Positions 57,426 through 64,000 of a DNA stretch of 64,000 bases are shown here, one piece after another. The notes below the pieces were generated by a model. That model was not told where the DNA came from. It made no database searches and worked only from the letters and a program-made list of their open reading frames with translations. A program made the translations under genes and the position numbers. The first letter of the stretch is position 1. Every line of letters begins with the position of its first letter. This DNA is from Actinomycetes bacterium (lineage in GTDB: Bacteria; Actinomycetota; Acidimicrobiia; Acidimicrobiales; Acidimicrobilacustridaceae), in the NCBI GenBank assembly GCA_029782025.1, contig JAKOVR010000184.1, positions 37,399 to 101,398 on the forward strand. Reading direction: 5' to 3'.

Positions 57426-57703
57426 GACGTCTTTTCCGGTGATTGAGGGATGATGAATTACAACGATGTGATTCTGCCAGGACCGCGGACGGGATCGGCG
57501 GACATGAAGGGGCAGACCCTTCCAGAGGGCGGACCGATCCGCAAGAGACAGAACTGGACGCCCTGAGCGTACGCAGGGGGTATGACACCGAACCGGGCCC
57601 CCTGGGGGCGGATTTGCACGTAGACCTGCGACTATGCGTAAAACGAGGAGCAGCGCCGGCGATGAGCCGGGGCTGCTGTCCTACGTGTGTCTGGCAGGGT
57701 TGG

Positions 57704-58264
57704 CTATGCAGCCAGGACGGCCTCAAGTGCTCGGTGGCACGTAGCGAGCCGGTGACTGACCGCCGACCGGGTCGTGCCTTCGATCTCCGCGATCTCCTGC
57801 ACCTGGAGCTGCGCCACATGACGGAGGTACACGAGCTCCTGCTGGTCGGCCCGCAGGCAACCAACGGCATCGGCAAGGTTGCCGTCGCCCAACGGCCCCA
57901 CAACGATGACGTCCTCCATGAGCAACGCCTGCTCTATCTCGGTCACCCCGGGCTCGGCGTCGATCGAGACCATGGTGATGGTGGCGGTGCCTGTCGTCCA
58001 GCGCCGCAGCTCCCGCAAGGCGGCAAACCGCATGTAGGTCGCGGCGAAGCTCACGAAGCCGGTGTCCCGCCGGTGACGACGTACCGCCTTCACCACCGCG
58101 TAGCGGGCCGCGTTGGCGAGGTCCTCCTGCAGATGGCGATCGGTCGTGATGTACCGCGCCGTCTTGACGGCCAGACCGTCGAACCGGCGAACGACCTCGT
58201 TCATGGCCGCCGAGTTGTCGGACGACCGTGCCTGGGCCTGCTCGATGAGCTCTGGGAGCTCCAT
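57704..58264 (-). CDS. Sigma-70-family RNA polymerase sigma factor-like protein
   Basis: A 186-residue protein from ATG 58264. Sigma region 2 is visible: ITTDRHLQEDLANAARYAVV, KAVRRHRRDTGFVSFAATYM, RFAALRELRR. Region 4 reads LRADQQELVYLRHVAQLQVQ, EIAEIEGTTRSAVSHRLATC. There is no SD at the ATG; a GTG eight codons upstream (MET-preceding VGTFCFRH) is preceded by GAGAGG and is an alternative. It is encoded between the GHKL ATPase and the ParB/RepB gene and may drive expression of the module. Confidence 0.75.
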   Translation of the reverse strand: MELPELIEQAQARSSDNSAAMNEVVRRFDGLAVKTARYITTDRHLQEDLANAARYAVVKAVRRHRRDTGFVSFAATYMRFAALRELRRWTTGTATITMVSIDAEPGVTEIEQALLMEDVIVVGPLGDGNLADAVGCLRADQQELVYLRHVAQLQVQEIAEIEGTTRSAVSHRLATCHRALEAVLAA

Positions 58265-58431
58265 GTGTCTAAAACAAAAAGTACCCACTCGGGCCTCTCT
58301 CTCTTTGTAAGAGAAGGGGCACCCGGAATGGGTCACTCACCACGTTGGTTCGCTCCGTCAGTTGGTCCGGGACTGTTGCCCGGGCATGAAGACGAACCCC
58401 TTCATCGGTTGTAGTACCTAACATCATACCA

Positions 58432-58476
58432 CAGCAGCCCGACATCTGACGGCTGGCGCCTGATGCCGGGCTGCTG
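58432..58476 (-). terminator. Hairpin terminator after the GHKL ATPase gene
   Basis: CAGCAGCCCG at 58432-58441 pairs perfectly with CGGGCTGCTG at 58467-58476, extended by CATC/GATG after one mismatch. It lies 10 bp beyond the GHKL stop. No clear U-run follows on the minus strand. Confidence 0.6.
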
Positions 58477-58486
58477 ATGGTGGATG

Positions 58487-60328
58487 TCAGGCGGCGGAGG
58501 CCCCGTCGGCCGTGTCGGTGGAGTCGCCGTCGTTGATGCCGTCGTCCTCGTTCACACCGTCGGCGTCCTCGAAGATGCTGATCGTGCGAAGCTCGTTGAG
58601 GGCGTCCTCGATGTAGGGGGACCACACCGAGGCCCGCTCCCGCACATAGAACTTGCGGCGGTCCGAGTCGGGATCGGCGTCGATTTCGCTTTCGGCGAGC
58701 GCCCACAACAGAACCTCGAGGCCGGCACGCAGACGGGGCGTCGACTGGGGTCCGGCGTAGAGGTCCTGGTAGAAGGGGTGGGCGACGTTGAGGTACAGGA
58801 CGTACTGGCCGCCCTGGTTGATCGCCCGGTAGAAGGGCGCCCCGGGCATGTCCTCCTCTTCGATGACGAGGGGGTTGCCTTCCTGTCTGGCGATGAGCTC
58901 ACGCTCGATCACCTCGGGCTTGACGCCGGCCTTCTGGGCACGCTTCTTGGACTCCTGCTCCAGGTTCTCCTGCGCTTCCTTCTGGCGCTGCGGCGACTCT
59001 TCCGGCGGCTTGTGAGTCTTGAACTTCTTCGCCGCCTCGATCGCCTCGATCGACGCCTTCTTCTTGTCACGCTCCTCGTCGGCCTTGGTCTGGATGACCT
59101 TGGCCTCCTTCTTGTACTCGGTGCGCATCTGCCCGATGGCCGCGAAGAGATTGCCGCGGTCCTTCAGCCAGTCCCAGACCTTCTCGTCTGGGCTCACCTG
59201 CTGCTTCGACGTGGTGATCGAGAAGAACTCGTCGAGGGTGGCATCGAAGTCGACCTCAACCATCCAGAAGCGGTCGGTCGTGGCGTTGATGCTGCCGAGC
59301 TTGCGGGGCGGGCGGAGCACGTCGATCTGACGGCCGTTGCGCATGAAGATGATGCCGTTGTTGGCGTTGGCGATCTCCAGGCGCTCGTTGTTCTTGTCGC
59401 CGCGTCCGACCTTGTACTGATCCTTGAACTCCGGCTTGCGGAAGAACGTTGCCGGGAAGCGGGCGTACCGCACTCGCATGTGGCCCATGACTTCGCCCGT
59501 GTCCTTGTCCATGATCTCGACGTCGGCAGGCTCGAACGGGATGGCCCGATCCTCGTCGAGGTCGTAGTACCGGAAGCCCGGAGTCAGGAAGAGCGGGTCA
59601 CATGGCTCGACGTTCACTCCGTCGACCGTCATCGGGGTCTCACGGAGGTAGTTCCGGTAGATGACACCCAGTTGGGTCACCAGCTCGGAGCGCAAGCGAT
59701 CGCGGATCTTGAAGTCGATGCGGTCCAGATGCTCCCAGACCACGACAGAGCCGTGCGTGAAGGATTCCCAGCGCTTCTGCTTCTTGAGGAAGTCGATGAC
59801 GAACTTCGGCGGCTCCTCAGCCTTCTCGGCCGGCATCTCGATGCGGTTGCCCTTCGTCCACTTCGCATCGCCGATCTCGTCGATGTCGATGTATGCGCTG
59901 TGCCATGCCGTGCCCTCGGTCTTCGAGTACACGGTCACCCGGTGGCACTGGCTCACAGAGGCGCTCGGAAGGCCGTACCCGTACTTGCCGAAGCCTTCCC
60001 GATTCTCAGCCCTGGTGCCAGCGCCCCAAACCAGCGATGCTCGCACCATGCCGGGCTCCATGCCGTGGCCGTCATCGATGATCGCGATCTGCGCCGGCTT
60101 GTTACCGCCGTCGAAGCCGAACACGACGTCCACGCGTGAGGCGGCGGCCTGGATCGAGTTGTCGATGAGCTCGGCCATGGCGAAGGAGGTCGACTTGTAG
60201 CCGATGTCCCTCATTCCGCGGACGAAGGCGTCGCCCACCATGAGGTCCCAGCCGAAGTTCATCTCCTCGAGACCCTTGAGGAAGCGGCGCTGCGCCTCGA
60301 TGCCGTCAGTTGCAGTTGTCTTTTCCAT
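58487..60328 (-). CDS. MORC/MutL-like GHKL ATPase
   Basis: A 613-residue protein. The Bergerat fold is clear: AMAELIDNSIQAAA (N-box, Glu53 and Asn57), IAIIDDGHGM (83-90) and GFGKYGYGLPSASVS (112-126). A second domain with VWEHLDRIDFKIRDRLRSEL resembles the S5-like region of MORC/MutL proteins. Residues about 400-490 are Lys/Glu-rich and likely coiled coil. The tail is acidic. Prokaryotic MORC-like ATPases were described in restriction-modification-like gene neighbourhoods. ATG 60328. Its upstream neighbour is an XRE regulator. Confidence 0.83.
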   Translation of the reverse strand: MEKTTATDGIEAQRRFLKGLEEMNFGWDLMVGDAFVRGMRDIGYKSTSFAMAELIDNSIQAAASRVDVVFGFDGGNKPAQIAIIDDGHGMEPGMVRASLVWGAGTRAENREGFGKYGYGLPSASVSQCHRVTVYSKTEGTAWHSAYIDIDEIGDAKWTKGNRIEMPAEKAEEPPKFVIDFLKKQKRWESFTHGSVVVWEHLDRIDFKIRDRLRSELVTQLGVIYRNYLRETPMTVDGVNVEPCDPLFLTPGFRYYDLDEDRAIPFEPADVEIMDKDTGEVMGHMRVRYARFPATFFRKPEFKDQYKVGRGDKNNERLEIANANNGIIFMRNGRQIDVLRPPRKLGSINATTDRFWMVEVDFDATLDEFFSITTSKQQVSPDEKVWDWLKDRGNLFAAIGQMRTEYKKEAKVIQTKADEERDKKKASIEAIEAAKKFKTHKPPEESPQRQKEAQENLEQESKKRAQKAGVKPEVIERELIARQEGNPLVIEEEDMPGAPFYRAINQGGQYVLYLNVAHPFYQDLYAGPQSTPRLRAGLEVLLWALAESEIDADPDSDRRKFYVRERASVWSPYIEDALNELRTISIFEDADGVNEDDGINDGDSTDTADGASAA

Positions 60329-60503
60329 GATGTTGCCTTTCAGTTGGGCAGGCGCAGTTGGCCTGCCATCGGTTACACAGGTAATAAGACGCGCAACTCT
60401 TCAGCGGGTGAGGATCGTCGACACCTTTTTCTAGCCCGCTCCTCAACAAGGTGCTGCTGACAGCCACATTGCTGTCTGGCTCCGGGTGTCCCGCTGCCTG
60501 ACG

Positions 60504-60740
60504 TCAGCCCCGTACGCCGGGACGGCCAGGCGGAACCAAGAGCGTCAGGGGGTCGAGGTCAAGGACTTCCGCCAGTCGCTCCACGCTCCTGAGGCTTAGG
60601 TTCCGTTCGCCGCGTTCAATGCCGCCGATGTACGTGCGATGAACGCCCACGAGGTCGGCGAGGGATTCCTGGGAGATCCCCCGTTCTTCCCGCCAGGCCC
60701 GGACGTTCGTGCCCACGGTCTTCTGGAGGTCGCCTTCCAC
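60504..60740 (-). CDS. XRE-family HTH regulator, controller-protein-like
   Basis: A 78-residue single-domain repressor: VRAWREERGISQESLADLVG, VHRTYIGGIERGERNLSLRS and VERLAEVLDLDPLTLL. This size and pattern are those of C proteins of restriction-modification systems. GTG 60740. Candidate operators lie directly upstream. It probably controls itself and the downstream GHKL gene. Confidence 0.82.
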   Translation of the reverse strand: MEGDLQKTVGTNVRAWREERGISQESLADLVGVHRTYIGGIERGERNLSLRSVERLAEVLDLDPLTLLVPPGRPGVRG

Positions 60741-60762
60741 GCACGGACCCTGCCGGGTGTGG

Positions 60763-60790
60763 TACTTATGGGTCTACAGACTTATAAGTA
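60763..60790. promoter_or_regulatory. XRE operator candidate
   Basis: TACTTAT at 60763 and ATAAGTA at 60784-60790 form an inverted pair 14 bp apart. The right half is also part of a perfect palindrome ACTTATAAGT at 60780-60789. The layout, two sites just upstream of the regulator start, resembles a C-protein operator. Confidence 0.55.
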
Positions 60791-60919
60791 GCGCCCGCCG
60801 CAGCGGGCCCGGCGGACCTACAGATCGCTGATCCACGCCCGACGGGCCTCCTGCACGGGTGGCCGGCGAGGCGGTCACCTCCCTGGGGCCTGGCCACCAC
60901 CCCCAAGGAGGGGGATGAC

Positions 60920-61288
60920 ATGGATCACGATAGGCAGCAGGCGTCACAAGCCACCGTGCCCAGCCTTCACGAACGACTCGCGGCATGCGAGACGGCGCTG
61001 AGCGAGCTGCGATCTGGAGCACTGAGCGTCCGTCGGCTGTCGATCTGCGACGACCGCGGCATCGAGCGAGCCGCCATCGAGATCACCGACCGCTCGACGG
61101 TCTTTCGGCTCCGCACGACCGAGCCCGGGCCCAACTGCGTCGAGATGTTCGCCCATGATTCGGACGACGGGGAAGGACCCCACGTTGGTGTGGCCGTCAC
61201 CCGGGCGGGCGAGGTCATCGGGGAGTTCGGCTTCGTTGGAGACGCAGTGCCGCGGCTCTGGCTGGAATCCGCCCGGGAGGACGCGTGA
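60920..61288 (+). CDS. Hypothetical small protein with N-terminal coil and beta domain
   Basis: A 122-residue protein from ATG 60920 after GGAGGGGG. HERLAACETALSELRSGALS is a short helix. The rest alternates strands: VRRLSICDDRGIERAAIEI, TVFRLRTTEPGPNCVEMFA, VGVAVTRAGEVIGEFGF. Its layout parallels the protein at 63277. Its stop overlaps the lipoprotein start (GTGA). No family is recognised. Confidence 0.7.
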   Translation: MDHDRQQASQATVPSLHERLAACETALSELRSGALSVRRLSICDDRGIERAAIEITDRSTVFRLRTTEPGPNCVEMFAHDSDDGEGPHVGVAVTRAGEVIGEFGFVGDAVPRLWLESAREDA

Positions 61289-62412
61289 GGACCAATCCGT
61301 GGATCCCCCGGAGTGTTCGCGGCGGGCTTGTCATGTTGGCCCTCCTAGTGACCGCATGCAGCTCAGCCAGTAATGGGCAACCGGCGGGCGGATCCACACA
61401 GGCCCCAGCCAGTACCGCATCGACCATGAGCAGCGGAACTTCGACCAACGAGAAGTCGGTTCAGCCGATCGCCACCGCCGGCCCCAAGGTCTTCCCCGAC
61501 GGTGGCGGCGAAGACTCGGTGAACGTGACTCTTGATCTGATGGCCAGCAAGACGAACCTGAACACCACTGGCGGCTGCCGACCGAGCGAGGTGCCGCCAA
61601 GGGCAAGCGCGTTCCTGGTGAGGGTCACCTTGCAGAACGATCACAACTGGGACGTCAAGGCACCCCTCTCCCTGCTCGGCCCGATGGAGATGGCGCTGCG
61701 CTACGACGACGCTTGGCACCAGGTCGCCACGCCGATCAGCTTTAACTCAACCATCGGCCCTGCGGGCGTTCCGGAGTGCCTGAGAGGCGATCTCGGAACC
61801 TGGGATGCCCACACGTTCACAGGTCAGCTCACGACGCCGAACGAGACCCCGACGCTCCCAGCACACAAGTCAGCGTCTGCGAGTGTCGTCATCATGGCTC
61901 GTCCGTCGAGCATGGTTACGGCGGTCGGCCTAGCCAAGTGGGCTGGCTACGACAAGTGGGGCCCGCCATTCCTCGAAGTTCCCGTGAAGTTTGACCAACC
62001 GGCAGCAAGCGATCCCCTCATCCCTTCGGACTTCCAAGGTTCATGGAAGGGCACTGTCAACGTGACACTCCAGGGAAACGATCCGTTCATCTGGGCTGAC
62101 TATGCGCCAATAATTGACAATTGCGATGCGCGTGGCTGCCACGTAGCCGGCAGCTATACGATGCTGTTCGGGCAGTCCAAGGGCCTTACGTCACCACTTG
62201 ATTCCGCGACGTACTCATTCCAGACTTCCGAACTTGTCACGACAAGCAAGGGCACTTCGGGAGACTGCGTCGGCGTCACATATTCGACCAAGCTGTCATT
62301 GAATTCGGCCAGGACCGAGCTCAAGTGGAGCACCAACCCGATTGACACAGGCGCCTCACCGGCTGGCTGTCAGGGCTCTTTGTCGGGAACGTTGACCCGC
62401 CAAGGTGGGTGA
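61285..62412 (+). CDS. Lipoprotein of unknown function
   Basis: A 375-residue lipoprotein. GGLVMLALLVTACSS is the signal and lipobox; a Ser/Thr/Gly linker runs to about residue 60. The mature part holds two beta-rich regions, VNVTLDLMASKTNLNTTGG with FLVRVTLQNDHNWDV, and SDFQGSWKGTVNVTLQ with several cysteines later. No family is recognised. The GTG start overlaps the preceding stop. Confidence 0.7.
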   Translation: MRTNPWIPRSVRGGLVMLALLVTACSSASNGQPAGGSTQAPASTASTMSSGTSTNEKSVQPIATAGPKVFPDGGGEDSVNVTLDLMASKTNLNTTGGCRPSEVPPRASAFLVRVTLQNDHNWDVKAPLSLLGPMEMALRYDDAWHQVATPISFNSTIGPAGVPECLRGDLGTWDAHTFTGQLTTPNETPTLPAHKSASASVVIMARPSSMVTAVGLAKWAGYDKWGPPFLEVPVKFDQPAASDPLIPSDFQGSWKGTVNVTLQGNDPFIWADYAPIIDNCDARGCHVAGSYTMLFGQSKGLTSPLDSATYSFQTSELVTTSKGTSGDCVGVTYSTKLSLNSARTELKWSTNPIDTGASPAGCQGSLSGTLTRQGG

Positions 62413-62473
62413 TCTTCGTCACCCGCTTGTGCAGATCCTTGGGTCAGCATAATCCAGCTGCGTGACATACCTA

Positions 62474-62503
62474 TTGACATTGGCAGTGATAATTCGCTAT
62501 AAT
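62474..62503 (+). promoter_or_regulatory. Consensus sigma-70 promoter of the ImmA gene
   Basis: TTGACA at 62474-62479 and TATAAT at 62498-62503, 18 bp apart. Both hexamers match consensus perfectly. Transcription should start near 62510. Confidence 0.82.
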
Positions 62504-62522
62504 GCGCTGGTTTTGCACTGCC

Positions 62523-63200
62523 ATGAGTCCCCTCGCCCATCAAGCTACGGCGGGTCCTACAGCGGAATCGCAGCCGAATGACGAGGGTTCTATTGATCGC
62601 TCGTCATCGGTCGGGCGGGGAAGTCTCTGGAACGGGCTGCGACAGTTCAACGCTTTGCACGATGGAACGGAACATGCTGCCCGCGCAATAGCCGAGAGGC
62701 AGGCACAGCACTTGCTCGATGGCCTCGGGATTCACCATCCTGCCGTGCCCACGTCGGCGCTCGTTGACCTTCCAAGGGTCCGAGTCGACTGGGTCCCGGC
62801 ACTTGGCGCCTCAGGGTCACTCAAGTGGTGCGACGGCGCCTGGCGGGTGCTCGTCAACGCCGACGAGCCCCTTTCGCGGCAGCGGTTCACCATCGCACAC
62901 GAGATCAAGCACATCATTGACCACCCGATGCGGGAGTGCCTGCTCACTGAGGTCCCGTTGGAGCAGCGACACGTCGCCATCGAACGGTGCTGCGACTACT
63001 TCGCCGGCTGCCTGCTCGTGCCCGCCTCCTGGCTGCAGTTCGCCGATCGACTGGGAACCTCGGAGGAATCCCTCGCAGCCGCGTTCGGCGTGTCACGGGC
63101 CGCAATACGGGTGCGTCGTTCCCAGCTTGCCCAGGGGCCTGGCGGTATGGGCTCGGCACAGACCGGTTCGAGCGGTATGGCGTCATCAAGTCAGCGATGA
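62523..63200 (+). CDS. ImmA/IrrE-family metallopeptidase
   Basis: A 225-residue protein. The zinc motif HEIKH at residues 126-130, in RFTIAHEIKHIIDHP, and CCDYFAGCLLVPASWLQ downstream are typical of ImmA/IrrE proteases, which cleave XRE-type repressors. A C-terminal HTH-like segment (GTSEESLAAAFGVSRAAIRV) follows. I use ATG 62523 because the earlier ATG at 62502 lies inside the -10 hexamer of the promoter. The obvious partner is the XRE regulator at 60504, although it is not adjacent. Confidence 0.82.
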   Translation: MSPLAHQATAGPTAESQPNDEGSIDRSSSVGRGSLWNGLRQFNALHDGTEHAARAIAERQAQHLLDGLGIHHPAVPTSALVDLPRVRVDWVPALGASGSLKWCDGAWRVLVNADEPLSRQRFTIAHEIKHIIDHPMRECLLTEVPLEQRHVAIERCCDYFAGCLLVPASWLQFADRLGTSEESLAAAFGVSRAAIRVRRSQLAQGPGGMGSAQTGSSGMASSSQR

Positions 63201-63276
63201 GAACGCCGCCCGCCACCACCGCGATTGGTGCCGGGCGGCGGGCTCGGAAGTACCGGGCTTGCCGCTAGGAGGTCCG

Positions 63277-63627
63277 ATGGACACGAAACAAGAGGTATCA
63301 GCGCTTAGAGCAGAGGTGGAGGCGTTGAGGGCCGACCTGGCCCAGCTCCGCGAGCGTCTGGCGAACGAGGTCCGGACCCGCCGCGTGATCGTCCAGGACG
63401 CCGACACCGTCGAGCGGATCGTGCTCGCGGTGCATGACGACGGGAGTGCTGCCGTCGAGGTCGCAGCAAACCGCAACGCTGACGACGAGATCGTCACCGG
63501 CATCGAACTCTTCGCCCAGGCTCCCCAGAATCGACCCGCTGAAGCAGGCCTCGCGATCACGTTCGAGGAGGACGTCGTAGCCAGCCTCGACTGCCTCGCC
63601 GGCACCACCATCCTGAACCTGCCGTAG
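63277..63627 (+). CDS. Hypothetical small coiled-coil/beta protein
   Basis: A 116-residue protein from ATG 63277 after a perfect AGGAGG. ALRAEVEALRADLAQLRERL is a coiled coil. VRTRRVIVQDADTVERIVLA and SAAVEVAANRNADDEIVTG follow as beta strands, and the plan matches the protein at 60920. Function unknown. The frame further upstream is read-through of the ImmA region. Confidence 0.72.
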   Translation: MDTKQEVSALRAEVEALRADLAQLRERLANEVRTRRVIVQDADTVERIVLAVHDDGSAAVEVAANRNADDEIVTGIELFAQAPQNRPAEAGLAITFEEDVVASLDCLAGTTILNLP

Positions 63628-63644
63628 CAAGCGACCCGCTTCCT

Positions 63645-63677
63645 GAAGCGGTACTCTGAGATCCGGAGTACCGCTTC
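63645..63677 (+). terminator. Strong hairpin terminator
   Basis: GAAGCGGTACTC at 63645-63656 pairs perfectly with 63666-63677 around a 9-nt loop, 18 bp after the preceding stop. TTC and A follow, without a long T-run. It separates two convergent genes, so it may work in both directions. Confidence 0.75.
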
Positions 63678-63726
63678 TTCATGTCCGTGGGAACGCAGAC
63701 GAGAAGAACCGACGTCGGTCACGCGA

Positions 63727-64000
63727 TCACTCGAAATACGAAGCGGCCGGACCCGTGGAAGCGAACGGATTGAGGTGCCCCCAGTGCCAGATGAGTCCGA
63801 CTAGGTGCTCGAACGGCAGACCGGTGAAGTGCGCCGTAGCGAGGCCGAACCGATCGGGCACTACCCCACCCTCAGAGCCGTCTAGGTCAACAGCCAGCCA
63901 GTCCCAGGATTCTGGGGCTTCGACTTGGATGCGGTGCACGGTGGGAAGATTCGCTGCGTCGAACTGCACTCGAAGATCAACCTGCTCCAGGCCGGGCCGG
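63727..64000 (-). CDS. Hypothetical protein, 5' end beyond the window
   Basis: The minus strand is open from the edge to a stop at 63727. The visible C-terminal part (about 91 residues) reads RPGLEQVDLRVQFDAANLPT, VHRIQVEAPESWDWLAVDLD and FGLATAHFTGLPFEHLVGLIW. A GTG at 63969 exists, but coding character continues upstream, so the true start is probably outside. No family is recognised. Confidence 0.6.
   Translation of the reverse strand, partial: RPGLEQVDLRVQFDAANLPTVHRIQVEAPESWDWLAVDLDGSEGGVVPDRFGLATAHFTGLPFEHLVGLIWHWGHLNPFASTGPAASYFE

Noticed and set aside
62502..62522. Upstream ATG start for the ImmA gene
   Set aside because: It lies within the -10 hexamer of a consensus promoter and would not be transcribed from it.

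Overview
The window is high-GC bacterial DNA with dense genes, frequent GTG and occasional TTG starts, and many 4-bp stop/start overlaps (GTGA, ATGA, TTGA). Gene content points to an Actinomycetota genome: cytochrome P450, PF04909 amidohydrolases, Sulfotransferase_3-type enzyme, DUF222/13E12 HNH nuclease, rifamycin phosphotransferase with its RAE promoter element, several TetR regulators and Tat substrates. The overall style (catabolic clusters, extracellular proteins with tandem C-terminal repeats) would fit class Acidimicrobiia, but that placement is inference.

Layout. 1-7452 (minus): an AraC regulator, a VOC protein, a UvrA paralogue, then an oxidoreductase/sulfur cassette (zinc ADH, SDR, sulfotransferase, alkylsulfatase-like metallo-hydrolase; the last is cut by the window edge). 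7521-9567: a GT4 glycosyltransferase facing a membrane-anchored methyltransferase. 9729-15031: a catabolic regulon, TetR-ADC-like-amidohydrolase-P450 on minus and a second amidohydrolase on plus, split by a tandem 22-bp-spaced direct repeat that looks like the TetR operator. 15065-17651: RAE element and rifamycin phosphotransferase. 17651-19504: arsenic operon (operator, ArsR-phosphatase fusion, aquaporin, arsC) without a visible Acr3/ArsB pump. 19501-33569: exported and membrane proteins, two serine-hydrolase lipoproteins, TetR regulators, an HNH nuclease, a large secreted hydrolase with three C-terminal repeats, and a hemerythrin-SRPBCC fusion. 33709-39943: small stress-type proteins, then a tight C69 hydrolase / class III aminotransferase / DUF6206 / SABATH methyltransferase operon. 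40000-45876: D-tartrate dehydratase with a PanE-like reductase, a Cys-loop-type ion channel homologue, a class III cyclase and a Tat-exported protein. 46267-48871: a broken HTH gene, a homocysteine methyltransferase homologue and an Ig-like secreted protein.

49042-63969 differs visibly: lower GC, different codon choice, many unknown genes. It holds an OLD-type ATPase-nuclease gene flanked by two direct copies of a small two-HTH gene, a DUF6602 protein, a DNA methyltransferase overlapping two ParB-family genes, a sigma-factor-like protein, a MORC/MutL-like GHKL ATPase, an XRE repressor with an operator, an ImmA/IrrE metallopeptidase and paired small beta-rich proteins. Nearly all of 49501-60740 is on minus. 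I read this as an accessory (defence or mobile-element) island; the GHKL / sigma / ParB-RepB / ParB / methyltransferase module is the best candidate for an undescribed system in this window.
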